From CAYYJR01 sp964472305 (GTDB lineage: Bacteria; Armatimonadota; Hebobacteria; CAIYQO01), in the NCBI GenBank assembly GCA_964472305.1, contig CAYYJR010000010.1, positions 62,001-126,000 on the forward strand: a stretch of 64,000 bases of DNA. The letters are read 5' to 3'. A program made the translations under genes and the position numbers. Position 1 is the first letter of the stretch. Every line of letters starts with the position of its first letter. The notes under the pieces were generated by a model, which saw only the letters and a list, made by a program, of their open reading frames with translations, did not search any database and was not told the origin of the DNA. Shown one piece after another: positions 45,394 to 54,299 of the stretch.

Positions 45394-46134
45394 TCACCCG
45401 TTGACAATCCGACCTTCACGTAGGTGGATCACATGATCGATGCGCGTGGCCAGTTCGTGGTCATGGGTAGCCAGTACGATAGTCAGACCTTCCGTATTCA
45501 ACTCGCGAAATAGCTCGAAGATGCTGTCGCGCGTCTTCGTGTCGACATTGCCGGTCGGCTCGTCCGCGAGCAGCAGTTTCGGTTTATTGATCAAGGCACG
45601 GGCGATGGCCACGCGCTGCATCTCACCGCCGGACATCTCCGACGGCCGGTGGGTCAGTCGATGTCCGAGCCCAACGCGCTCCAACAGTTCCACTGCATAT
45701 TTCCGGTCCTCTTTTCCGGACCAGAGCAGCGGCATCTGCACATTCTCCACCGCCGTCAGCGTAGGCATGAGGAAAAACTCGGTGAAGATGAAACCGATAT
45801 TTTCTCGCCGTAGCTTATCGCGAGCACCTTCCGACAGGCGCACTTTCCCGTCTTCCATCACCGTGGTGCCAGCAATGGCCAGCGTACCCACGGTTGGGAC
45901 GTCCATGCCGCCGAGAAGGTTCAATAGTGTTGTTTTACCGGCGCCACTGGGACCGAGCACGCAGTAGAATTGTCCTTGCCCAAATGCGATGGAGATGTCC
46001 TGTAAGGCGTGGATCTCTTCGACGCCTCTTCGGTATGTTTTGCCAACCTGCGTCACCATGGCGACGAGGGGACGGTCGCCCGTACCGGCTGACAGTGATG
46101 GTGTATTTCGCTCTACCGTAGCAGTAGCTGTCAT
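45394..46134 (-). CDS. ABC transporter ATPase, altered Q-loop (NBD1)
   Basis: This 246-residue ATPase of the LolD/MacB family has Walker A (GPSGAGKTT), an intact signature (MSGGEMQRV), Walker B (LLLADEP), D-loop NVD and H-loop (LATHD). The Q-loop, normally FxFQxF, reads FIFTEF: the codon at 45781-45783 gives Thr in place of Gln. The ATG at 46134 has a GAGGAA site and is 10 bp after the permease stop. It is probably the first half of an asymmetric heterodimer with the gene downstream. Confidence 0.88.
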   Translation of the reverse strand: MTATATVERNTPSLSAGTGDRPLVAMVTQVGKTYRRGVEEIHALQDISIAFGQGQFYCVLGPSGAGKTTLLNLLGGMDVPTVGTLAIAGTTVMEDGKVRLSEGARDKLRRENIGFIFTEFFLMPTLTAVENVQMPLLWSGKEDRKYAVELLERVGLGHRLTHRPSEMSGGEMQRVAIARALINKPKLLLADEPTGNVDTKTRDSIFELFRELNTEGLTIVLATHDHELATRIDHVIHLREGRIVNG

Positions 46135-46144
46135 ATCTTCCTCC

Positions 46145-47362
46145 TCAGTTCGCTCCACGAATTGCCTCGATGGGCTTCACGGCACTGGCACGCCACGCGG
46201 GATAGAAGCCAGCCAACACGCCAAGACCAACCGAGAGCACAACACACAACAACACAATATCCGACGAAACGCCGATGAGGGTACCTTCCGGCAACGCGGA
46301 GAATTGCGAGGCCAGCGCCTTGCGGAAGAACAATTCAATTCCTCGTGCACTGGTAATGGCCAACCCGATGCCAAGGAGTCCACCGGCGGTGCAGATGAGC
46401 ACCGTCTCCGTCCAGATGAGGGCAAAGATGTCACGCGAACTGGCGCCAATAGCTTTCATCATGCCGATTTCCTTCGTCCGTTCGAAGACGGTCATGAGAA
46501 TGGTATTGAGCACGCCCACGGCACCGATGGCGATGGCGACCAGTACGATGGCCAGCACGAACACCTTTGTCACCTGCATGAGCTGCGAGGCATTATTCAG
46601 TAACTCTGAGAGCGGGAACACGTTCATGTTGCCCCCCAGTGCCCGCAGGCCAGCCGTCGTCTCCTCCATGCTGCCAGTATCGATCTTGTCGGCGCGCACC
46701 AGCACGACGACGATTTTGCCGGGCAGTTCGAAAATTTGCTGCAGCGTATGCAGGGGCATAAAGATAAAGCCGTCATCCTGGCTCCCAGTACGCTCCAGCA
46801 CTCCTACCACTTTCAGATCCGCGTTATTTTTACCGGCAGCACGTCCTGCGGCATCCTGGCGCAGTTGGAAGGTCTCGCCGACCTGTAAGCCGAGTTTCTC
46901 CGCGATTGCAGTGCCGAGGATCACCTCCTGCGCTTTATCGTTGCTGAATCCCGCGCCGTCCATGGTCCACTTCGGCCGCAGCTTGCCGTACTCGTCGGTA
47001 ATGCCGAGGAAAATCTTGTTATCCTTGGTCGCCGGATTGATCATGGCGTCCATCAGGATCGGCGCGGCTTGGTTGACACCCGGCACGGCCTTGATCTTCT
47101 CGTAGTAATTCTCCTCCATGTAGCGCGGCCATTTGCCGCCATGTAACACGATCGTGGCAGCCTCATACGGGCATCCCTTCGGCACCACCATGATATGCGC
47201 ACCGAGCTGGTTCAATTGGTCCTGCAAGCCACTCTCATAGCCTTTCTGGAACTCTAACAGGGAATAGAGGACCGCGATGGCCACGCCGATACCCAGCAGG
47301 GTGAGGAGTGTGCGGACTTTACGCCGCAACATATTTTTGAGTGCCAGTCGTAAGTATTCCAT
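46145..47362 (-). CDS. MacB/FtsX-type ABC permease, copy 1
   Basis: The 405-residue protein has the four-helix FtsX/MacB plan: one helix near the start (LLTLLGIGVAIAVLYSLL), a large periplasmic domain (residues 45-270) and three C-terminal helices, ending FYPAWRASAVKPIEAIRG, the classic MacB end. A distinctive GCPYEA follows MVVPK at residues 62-70. The ATG at 47362 has AGGAGG. It is 11 bp from the second permease gene, with which it probably forms the heterodimer. Confidence 0.9.
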   Translation of the reverse strand: MEYLRLALKNMLRRKVRTLLTLLGIGVAIAVLYSLLEFQKGYESGLQDQLNQLGAHIMVVPKGCPYEAATIVLHGGKWPRYMEENYYEKIKAVPGVNQAAPILMDAMINPATKDNKIFLGITDEYGKLRPKWTMDGAGFSNDKAQEVILGTAIAEKLGLQVGETFQLRQDAAGRAAGKNNADLKVVGVLERTGSQDDGFIFMPLHTLQQIFELPGKIVVVLVRADKIDTGSMEETTAGLRALGGNMNVFPLSELLNNASQLMQVTKVFVLAIVLVAIAIGAVGVLNTILMTVFERTKEIGMMKAIGASSRDIFALIWTETVLICTAGGLLGIGLAITSARGIELFFRKALASQFSALPEGTLIGVSSDIVLLCVVLSVGLGVLAGFYPAWRASAVKPIEAIRGAN

Positions 47363-47373
47363 CAATGCGCCTC

Positions 47374-48582
47374 CTACTCCGTCCGCAGTGCTTCGATCGG
47401 CTCCTGACGGCTCGCGCGAAAAGCGGGATACACGCCGGCGATCAGGCCAATACCGAGCACAAACAATAGGGTCATCACCACGATCCGTGGGTCGAAGGTG
47501 GCCAGTTGGCTATGGGAATTCACGGTCATGAACTTGACGCTCGCAAGTGCACTCACCACGATTTTCTCCATGAATCCGGCGCCACCAATCGCCAATACCA
47601 ATCCGATGACGCCGCCGGCGGCAGACATGAGCAATGTTTCCAGCCACACTAGCGAGAAGATATGCACCTTGCTGGCGCCGGTTGATCGCATCACGCCTAT
47701 CTCACGGGTGCGCTCGAACACGGACATGAGCACGGTATTCAAGACGCCAATGGCTGAGATAGCGATGGCGATGAAGACGATGGCCATCACCAGCATTTTA
47801 GCCGATTCCATCATGCGCTGCTGGGTGCCAAGCAACTCCGACATGGTGATGACTTCCACGCCCTCAATCTTTTGCAATTGCTGGCCGATCACCCCGGCCT
47901 GCGCCGGGTCATCCAGCCGCAGAGCCACCGTGGTAACCTTGCCCGGTTTCTTGAAGATTTGTTGTGCGAGTTTATTTGGCACGTAGAAGAAGCCGTCGTC
48001 CTGGGTGCCTGTCGGCTCCAGAATGCCGATAATAGTTAATGGGCGGTTGAGTTCGGGCACCCAGACTTCCTGCCCTGGCGTAAATGGATCGGTCTGTTGA
48101 TTGATGACGAGTTCCGTGACCGCCGCATCAGATCCGAGGACAATGGCATCTTCCTGATCATCGGTAAACCACTGGCCACCCGGTTTCAGCTTCCACCAAT
48201 TCTTTAGCGCGATGGTGCGCTGGTCCATGCCGAAGTAGATGTCGGTGCGATCATCATGCATGATCGCCGACATGAATCCGGGTGCCATGATCTGGATGCC
48301 GGGGATCTGCTCAATCTGTTTCACGACATTCTCACCCAGATAGGCGGGTGGTTTGCCTCCTTTCAGGAGCAGGGATGCCGCCTCAAAGGGACAGCCGGGG
48401 GGCACCACCAGAATGTGCACGCCCATTTGCTGAAGTTGTTCTTTGAGTGAGGCTGTATACCCCTTGTTGAAAGACAACAGGGTATACAGGACGGCCACCG
48501 CCACCGCGATCGATAAAATCGTAAGGCCGGTACGCACCTTCCGCTGCGTCAAGTTGCGCCAGGCCAGTCGCCAGAATGACAT
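47374..48582 (-). CDS. MacB/FtsX-type ABC permease, copy 2
   Basis: The 402-residue permease shares the layout of copy 1: first helix LTILSIAVAVAVLYTLL, periplasmic domain, three C-terminal helices, end VYPAFRASRQEPIEALR. It carries PGCPFEA at the position of copy 1's KGCPYEA. The ATG at 48582 has GGAGG. It lies upstream of copy 1, and the two probably arose by duplication. Confidence 0.9.
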   Translation of the reverse strand: MSFWRLAWRNLTQRKVRTGLTILSIAVAVAVLYTLLSFNKGYTASLKEQLQQMGVHILVVPPGCPFEAASLLLKGGKPPAYLGENVVKQIEQIPGIQIMAPGFMSAIMHDDRTDIYFGMDQRTIALKNWWKLKPGGQWFTDDQEDAIVLGSDAAVTELVINQQTDPFTPGQEVWVPELNRPLTIIGILEPTGTQDDGFFYVPNKLAQQIFKKPGKVTTVALRLDDPAQAGVIGQQLQKIEGVEVITMSELLGTQQRMMESAKMLVMAIVFIAIAISAIGVLNTVLMSVFERTREIGVMRSTGASKVHIFSLVWLETLLMSAAGGVIGLVLAIGGAGFMEKIVVSALASVKFMTVNSHSQLATFDPRIVVMTLLFVLGIGLIAGVYPAFRASRQEPIEALRTE

Positions 48583-48631
48583 GCGATTCCTCCATTCAGC
48601 ATAGGAGCATGAGGGCGCCCCGGTGCAGAGA

Positions 48632-49021
48632 TCAGTGTAATTCCGCCCCCAACGAGGCGATCTGCAATTCGCCACTGTCGGCTTTGACGACCTTACCGGT
48701 CGTGCGGATGTGCTTACCTTCCTGATGAAGCGGCAGAGCAAAACCACCGCCAAAACTATCAGCCCGAATCTCGCCGGTCTGATCTTTGACATACCACCAG
48801 CACCCGCTGCCGGGGCACTCTTTGGTGAGCTCACCTTCCACGGTAACCACCTGACCGAGATACTTGTTCGGTGCACTGGTGATGTCTCCGATCGCCGTCA
48901 CCTCGGTGCCGGTGCCCTGACCAAAGGCTTTGTTCTTCTTCTCACCACTACCGCCAAAGGCGTACCAGATGCCGGCTCCGATGGCTGCCAGAACGATTAT
49001 GCCGATCACAATGTTTTTCAT
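48632..49021 (-). CDS. Membrane-anchored OB-fold protein
   Basis: The 129-residue protein has an N-terminal anchor (NIVIGIIVLAAIGAGIWYAF) and a small OB-fold like DUF4920/tRNA_anti-like domains: GDITSAPNKYLGQVVTVEGELT, CWWYVKDQTGEIRAD and TTGKVV. Two cysteines (ECPGSGC) could bind metal or form a disulfide in the periplasm. It lies 16 bp from the FMN-binding-like gene and 49 bp from the permease gene. Role in the transporter is inferred from position only. Confidence 0.72.
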   Translation of the reverse strand: MKNIVIGIIVLAAIGAGIWYAFGGSGEKKNKAFGQGTGTEVTAIGDITSAPNKYLGQVVTVEGELTKECPGSGCWWYVKDQTGEIRADSFGGGFALPLHQEGKHIRTTGKVVKADSGELQIASLGAELH

Positions 49022-49037
49022 GTAATGCCTCCAGGGA

Positions 49038-49592
49038 TTACTTGTTCAGCACGTCATGGACGACGAGGATCTTCTTCACCGAGAACGCCACCGCATGACT
49101 GGACTTTTCATGTCCTTTGATAGGCTTAATATCCTTCTCGATGCTGATGGGATCGTCGACCGACTTCTCTTCGAATTGCGCGAGAAAGGTTTTCTCGTTC
49201 AGATTGGTGGGCTCACGATGGCGCTGCACATAGACGCCGATCACCTTGTTATCAGTGCCGATGCCAACCACGGTTTGCACTGCCCCATACCGTCCGCGGG
49301 CCTGGTGCGTGAGCACTGTACCGAGTTGCTTGTCCTTCTTCTTCACGCGATAAAACTTGAATTCGTTCTCATCGGGATCGAGCTGTGCGCCGATGCGCTT
49401 CTCGATTTCCTTCTCCTGGTCCTTGTTGTACTTCTTGATGTCCGTGGTGTAACTGTTGCCACCGGGGAAGAAGTTCTTGATATCCCGGTCCGGATTCAGC
49501 CAGACGCAGAGTGCCGCATAGGCACTCGTAACCAGTACACTCAAGCCCATGACCATCATTACGGTCACGGCGACCAGGCGAAATCGTTTCAT
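49038..49592 (-). CDS. FMN-binding-domain-like exported protein
   Basis: The 184-residue product has a signal anchor (AVTVMMVMGLSVLVTSAYA) and an FMN-binding-type domain: GRYGAVQTVVGIGTDNKVI, then GVYVQRHREP. The covalent-FMN motif of RnfG/NqrC (SGAT with flavinylated Thr) is replaced by KGHEKSSHAV, so covalent flavin is unlikely. It is the first gene of the operon with an AAGGAG site. Function might be electron transfer or binding of another ligand; I cannot tell. Confidence 0.72.
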   Translation of the reverse strand: MKRFRLVAVTVMMVMGLSVLVTSAYAALCVWLNPDRDIKNFFPGGNSYTTDIKKYNKDQEKEIEKRIGAQLDPDENEFKFYRVKKKDKQLGTVLTHQARGRYGAVQTVVGIGTDNKVIGVYVQRHREPTNLNEKTFLAQFEEKSVDDPISIEKDIKPIKGHEKSSHAVAFSVKKILVVHDVLNK

Positions 49593-49687
49593 GCTTAACT
49601 CCTTCTGGGAGCTTGTCTCCCGGTGTTGTTTCTTCAGGACGCAGCGTGCAGCTTGTCGGTTCCATCATTTTTCGTGAGCATGATTGA

Positions 49688-49954
49688 TGCAATCCGTATG
49701 CGCAACGGTTGGGATCACTGCTCGATGGCTGGTGGATTGAGGGCACCTTCCCCGGAAAGGCTTTGAGCGAAAAGGGATTACCGTTGTTCGGCAACACTCG
49801 GATTGATGCCCCCCTGCTGTGGAGCGCCTTGCGGGCTGGCAATCCGCAGGCCTGTGCCGCCTTCAACGACGGCGCTTTCTGCTGCGGGAATACCAATGTA
49901 GTCGTGCCGGGTCAGGACTATCTGGTAGTCAGCCACGTCTTCTCTCCTTCGTAG
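49688..49954 (+). pseudogene. Fragment of a glycosidase-like protein
   Basis: The frame reads YAQRLGSLLDGWWIEGTFP, LLWSALRAGNPQACAAFNDGAF and ends at 49954. The pattern 'DGWW.DG ... ARAGNP..I.AFN.G' is a family of fucosidase-like TIM-barrel proteins. About 200 N-terminal residues are missing, with a stop codon just upstream. I see no ribosome site or ATG. The rest of the 49593-50075 gap (the operon's leader) holds no recognised gene. Confidence 0.5.
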
Positions 49955-50075
49955 GCGTATTTGGGCAAAACACATCTACCCGGAGAGACGTGGCCGTTGT
50001 GAGGAGCGGTGCGGAAAAGGGAGTATCGGCGGCGGCGACGAATTGGCTACGCATCACGCGGACGGGTGGGCGACA

Positions 50076-51266
50076 ATGGGTGATTTTTCGCGATGCGAGC
50101 ATGATCCTCGGGTGGTGGACACACTGCGGCAGCGGATCGCGGCGCGGGGGCGATTGACTTTTGCCGAGGTGATGGAGGTTGCACTGTATCACCCGGAAGG
50201 CGGGTATTACACCTCGCATGTCGTACTGGGGCCGCAAGGCGATTTCGTCACCGCGCCGGAGGAGCACCCGGCGTTCGGGGCGCTGCTGGCACGGCAGGCA
50301 GCGCAATGCTGGGCGGCGCTCGGGCATCCCGATCCCTGTGCAGTGGTCGAGATGGGCGGCGGACGCGGTACGCTGGCGTCGGCCTTCCTGGCACACGCGG
50401 ACAAGCACCTGCCCGACTTCGCCGCCGCCGTGCGCTATCGGCTCATCGACCGCTCGCCACGACTGCTGGCGCAACAGCGGGCACGCCTGGGCGGTGACGC
50501 GCGGGTGACGTGGTCGGCGGAATTGCCGGCGGAGATCACCGGCATCATGTTGTCCAATGAGTTGGTGGATGCCTTCCCGGTGCACCGGGTGGTCATGCGC
50601 GCGGGCATGCTGTGCGAGCGGTATGTGGTGGCGGACGGCGACGCCTTCGCCTGGGAGGATCACGAGCCGTCGACCCCGGCGCTGGCGGCCTACTTCGCGC
50701 GGCTGGGTCTCGCGCTGGCGGAGGGGCAGCAGGCGGAAGTGAATCTGGCGGCGTCCGCGTGGATGCAGTCGGTCGCGCGGGTGTTGACGCGCGGCTTCGT
50801 GCTCACCATCGACTTCGGCCACCTGGCTGCCCAGCTCTTTCGTCCGGAGCGGTCGGATACGCTGCTCGCTTACCGGCAACAGCGGGTGTCCGACGACCTG
50901 CTGTCTTGTCTGGGACGACAGGATTTGATCGCTCACGTCGATTTTTCCACGCTGACGCAGGCAGGTCGGGAGGCGGGACTGACGGCGCTGGGGCTGGTCA
51001 CGCAACGGCATTTCCTGCTCGACCTCGGCATCGAAGGGTGGCTGGCCGCGCTGGACAATCTGCCGCTGCCGCCCGCCGCGCGCGTCGCCAACCGCCGCGG
51101 TCTGCTGGCATTGATCAATCCGGCGTCCGGTGAACTGGGTGATGCGAAAGTGCTGGCGCAGGCCCGCGGCGTCACGGCTGACCTTGACGGTCTGTGTGTC
51201 GCCGCCCGCTTCCCCAACGCCGCCGCTTTACAGCAGATTCCACCGCCATTGCTGGAGGTGGGGTGA
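50076..51266 (+). CDS. MidA/NDUFAF7-type SAM-dependent methyltransferase
   Basis: The 396-residue protein matches DUF185: YHPEGGYYTS, GDFVTAPEEHPAFGALLA, VVEMGGGRGTLASAFL (SAM loop), LSNELVDAFPVHRV and FVLTIDFGHLA. In mitochondria the homologue methylates an arginine of complex I; the bacterial target is unknown. The ATG at 50076 has GGTGGG. The stop overlaps a downstream small ORF by 4 bp. Confidence 0.88.
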   Translation: MGDFSRCEHDPRVVDTLRQRIAARGRLTFAEVMEVALYHPEGGYYTSHVVLGPQGDFVTAPEEHPAFGALLARQAAQCWAALGHPDPCAVVEMGGGRGTLASAFLAHADKHLPDFAAAVRYRLIDRSPRLLAQQRARLGGDARVTWSAELPAEITGIMLSNELVDAFPVHRVVMRAGMLCERYVVADGDAFAWEDHEPSTPALAAYFARLGLALAEGQQAEVNLAASAWMQSVARVLTRGFVLTIDFGHLAAQLFRPERSDTLLAYRQQRVSDDLLSCLGRQDLIAHVDFSTLTQAGREAGLTALGLVTQRHFLLDLGIEGWLAALDNLPLPPAARVANRRGLLALINPASGELGDAKVLAQARGVTADLDGLCVAARFPNAAALQQIPPPLLEVG

Positions 51267-51397
51267 CGAAGACCGAACTTGCGCCAAGAGAGCGTGTCGA
51301 ATATTGGCTGTTACAGCACACAGACTGCCATCAGCAGGAAAATGCCGCTATTGCCCGAACAAGACCGTATTACCCCGGCAAAGACGAACTCCGATAA
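51263..51397 (+). CDS. Possible small protein coupled to the methyltransferase
   Basis: A GTG at 51263 overlaps the methyltransferase stop (GTGA) and has GGAGG just before it. It encodes 44 residues (MTKTELAPRERVEYWL ... PYYPGKDELR). It has no known domain. Overlap and ribosome site favour translation, but length makes it uncertain. Confidence 0.4.
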   Translation: MTKTELAPRERVEYWLLQHTDCHQQENAAIARTRPYYPGKDELR

Positions 51398-51479
51398 ATA
51401 CCGGTACCGGAGTCGCGATCTACTCAATGCGAATGTGCAATGCGTGCGGCATCGCCGGCACGCCAGGAGGAGGTGGGTG

Positions 51480-51941
51480 ATGGCAAAACGGCAACAACAT
51501 ATCCAACCCAAACCCGATGCGCGGTTATGGCCCGGCTTGCTGGAGGTATTCCCGGAGAAGCAGGTGGTGCTCCGGGATTCCGACCTTCCCTATAACGTCT
51601 CGGATGTGGTGGCCAAATTTGCCGCTCCCTACCTTAAGGAAGCGGATGGCCATGAAGATTATTACTCGACGTATGTGCTGGTCAATATCGCGTGGAACCT
51701 CTCATTCTTTCCGCAGCACGAACGGCTTCGCCAGATAACCACGCTGTTGCCGACTTTTCCGGCGGCGATGCGGTTGCAGGTGAAACAATTGCTGGCGCAG
51801 ATGATCGAACGGAAAGAGGAGCACTTCGCTGAATACCGGCGTATCATTGTCGACTTCAAGCTCGTTGAGGAGGCTGACTCCTACCACCTGACCATCGTCT
51901 CGCAGGAAGTCGATGCGCCTGCCGCGCAAGATAGCGAATAA
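51480..51941 (+). CDS. Conserved-type small protein of unknown function
   Basis: The 153-residue soluble protein starts at ATG 51480 after an AGGAGGAGG site. It is helical (LLQVKQLLAQMIERK-like segments) and contains NVSDVVAKFAAPYLKEADG; I recognise no family. It lies 24 bp before the GH3 gene and may be cotranscribed. Confidence 0.7.
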   Translation: MAKRQQHIQPKPDARLWPGLLEVFPEKQVVLRDSDLPYNVSDVVAKFAAPYLKEADGHEDYYSTYVLVNIAWNLSFFPQHERLRQITTLLPTFPAAMRLQVKQLLAQMIERKEEHFAEYRRIIVDFKLVEEADSYHLTIVSQEVDAPAAQDSE

Positions 51942-51965
51942 AGCACCCCGATATCGGAGGTTACC

Positions 51966-54200
51966 ATGCCGGTCGAGACACCGTTATATCGTGACGCGAG
52001 CCAACCCGCCGGGGCGCGGGCGGAGGATTTGCTGCGCCGCATGACGCTGGAAGAGAAGGTGCGGCAGATGACGCAGCGGGACACGGCGGAATTGCTGTGC
52101 GACGGCGCGGTGGACGCGGCGGCGCTGCGCGCGGCGCTGGCGCTGGGCATCGGGACGCTGCAGGACCCGCGGCTGTCCCCGCGCGCAAACGCGAACATCA
52201 TCAATACCGTGCAGCGCTTTTTGACGGAGGAAACGCGGCTGGGCATCCCGGCGCTGGTGATCTCCGAGTGCCTGCACGGCCATATGTCTGACGGCGCCAC
52301 CGTGTTTCCGCAGGCCATCGGGTTGGGGAGCACGTGGAATCCGGCGCTGGTCCGGCGCATGGCGGCGGCGACGGCAAAGGAGGCGCGCGCGGTGGGGGTG
52401 GCGCAGGCGCTGGCGCCTGACCTGGACCTGGCCCGCGACCCGCGCTGGGGGCGGGTGGAGGAAACCTACGGCGAAGACCCCTACCTGGTCGGACGCATGG
52501 GTGCCGCGTACGTGCGTGGTATGCAGGGAGCCGGGCCGGGGGTGGACCGGGAGCATCTGGTCTGCACCGCCAAGCACTACGCCGCGCACGGCAGTCCGGA
52601 AGCGGGGGTGAACCTGGCGCCGGTGGCGGGCAGCATCCGCGATCTGTTCGCGCTGTATCTGCCACCCTTCCGCGCGGCTATCGTGGAGGCGGGCGCGCTG
52701 TCGGTGATGCCCGCATACAGCGAGTACCTGGACACCCCGGCACACATGTCCACGCTGCTGCTCAACCGCGTGCTGCGCGATGCGTGGGGATTTCAGGGGT
52801 ACACCTATTCCGATTACGGCGGGGTGGAGATGCTGCACAGCTTCCACCGCACCGCCGCCACCCCCACCGAGGCCGCGCGGCTGGCGTTGCAGGCGGGACT
52901 GGACCTGGAAGCGCCTAACGATTACTGCTTTCGCCACCTGATCGAACTGGTGCAGCGCGGTGACCTTGCCGAGGAGGCGATCGACCGCGCGGTGCTGCGC
53001 ATCCTGAGGGTGAAGTTCCTCGCCGGGCTGTTCGAAGCGCCGTATGCCGATCCCGCGGCGGAGCAGGTCATCAACTGCCCCGCGCACCGCGAACTGGCGC
53101 GCGAGGTCGCCCGCGAATCGATTATCCTGTTGAAGAACGAAGACCGCGTGCTGCCGCTGCCGGAAGGTCTGCACAGCATCGCCGTCATCGGCCCCAACGC
53201 CGACGCCGCCCAGCTCGGTGACTATACCCGCCCATCGGAACGCGCCGTTTCGCCGCTGGCGGGCATCCGCGCCGCCATGCCCACCGGTACGCTGGTACGC
53301 TACGCGAAAGGTTGCGACCTGTACGGTTCGTCCACTGATGGTTTCACCGAGGCAGTGGCGGCGGCACAAGCCAGCGAGGTGGCGGTGGTCTGCCTGGGTG
53401 AAACCAGCCACGCGCTGGGCGGCACCGGCTGGGGGCTTGATACCGGCAGCGCCACCTGCGGCGAAGGTTACGATCGCACCGAACTAACCCCCAGCGGCCC
53501 ACAGGAGGCGCTGGTGCGCGCCATCGTCGCTACCGGTACGCCCACCATCGTGGTGCTGTTTAATGGCCGGCCTATCAGCAGCGAATGGATCGCCGCGCAC
53601 GTGCCGGCCATCCTGGAAGCGTGGTACCCCGGCGAGGAAGGCGGCCACGCGCTGGCAGAGGTGCTGTTCGGGACTGTCAACCCGTCCGGCAAACTGCCCA
53701 TCACCATCCCGCGCAGCGTCGGGCATGTGCCGGCGTTTTACAACCACAAACCTTCCGCGCGTGGCTTTTACCATCGCCCCGGCGTGCCGGAAGCGCCGGG
53801 CCGTGACTACGTTTTCTCCTCCCCGGCGCCGCTCTTCCCCTTCGGTCACGGGCTGAGCTACACCACCTTCGCTTACCGTGACCTGCAGCTCGCGCCGGAG
53901 CGCATCTCGCCCACCGCCGAGGTGACGGTGCGCGTGACGGTGACCAACACCGGTGACCGCGCCGGGCAGGAAGTGGTGCAGTTGTATCTGAACGATGTCT
54001 ATAGCTCGGTGACGACTCCGGTGAAGGCGTTGCGCCGTTTCGAAAAGGTCGCGCTGGAGCCGGGCGACTCCGCCACCGTCACCTTCACCCTCAACCCCGA
54101 CGACCTTTCGCTGATGGACGAAGAGATGCGCCAGGTGGTGGAACCGGGCGAGTTCCTGGTGATGGTCGGCGAGTTGACGGGGACGTTTACGGTGGTGTGA
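51966..54200 (+). CDS. Glycoside hydrolase family 3 (beta-glucosidase-like)
   Basis: The 744-residue enzyme has the two GH3 domains and a fibronectin-III-like end. The nucleophile is Asp283 in GYTYSDYGG (usual form VSDW). Other motifs are ALAPDLDLARDPRWGRVEETYGEDPYL, the KH(Y) region CTAKHYAAHG, and GHGLSYTTFAYRDL in the C-terminal part. Such enzymes cleave beta-glucosides or xylosides from oligosaccharide ends. No signal peptide is present, suggesting cytoplasmic action. GGAGG lies upstream of the ATG. Confidence 0.93.
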   Translation: MPVETPLYRDASQPAGARAEDLLRRMTLEEKVRQMTQRDTAELLCDGAVDAAALRAALALGIGTLQDPRLSPRANANIINTVQRFLTEETRLGIPALVISECLHGHMSDGATVFPQAIGLGSTWNPALVRRMAAATAKEARAVGVAQALAPDLDLARDPRWGRVEETYGEDPYLVGRMGAAYVRGMQGAGPGVDREHLVCTAKHYAAHGSPEAGVNLAPVAGSIRDLFALYLPPFRAAIVEAGALSVMPAYSEYLDTPAHMSTLLLNRVLRDAWGFQGYTYSDYGGVEMLHSFHRTAATPTEAARLALQAGLDLEAPNDYCFRHLIELVQRGDLAEEAIDRAVLRILRVKFLAGLFEAPYADPAAEQVINCPAHRELAREVARESIILLKNEDRVLPLPEGLHSIAVIGPNADAAQLGDYTRPSERAVSPLAGIRAAMPTGTLVRYAKGCDLYGSSTDGFTEAVAAAQASEVAVVCLGETSHALGGTGWGLDTGSATCGEGYDRTELTPSGPQEALVRAIVATGTPTIVVLFNGRPISSEWIAAHVPAILEAWYPGEEGGHALAEVLFGTVNPSGKLPITIPRSVGHVPAFYNHKPSARGFYHRPGVPEAPGRDYVFSSPAPLFPFGHGLSYTTFAYRDLQLAPERISPTAEVTVRVTVTNTGDRAGQEVVQLYLNDVYSSVTTPVKALRRFEKVALEPGDSATVTFTLNPDDLSLMDEEMRQVVEPGEFLVMVGELTGTFTVV

Positions 54201-54299
54201 TCGGCAAGTATCCCGGCGGTTTCACTCGGCTGTCAAGGGCCAGGCAACCGTGAGACACCCCATGACAGGCGGTGCAACACCCCAAAGATGGTGACGGAT

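Noticed and set aside
51984..53411. A 475-codon minus-strand open frame within the GH3 gene
   Set aside because: It is a high-GC artefact: Arg- and His-rich with no domain, fully inside a clear GH3 enzyme.
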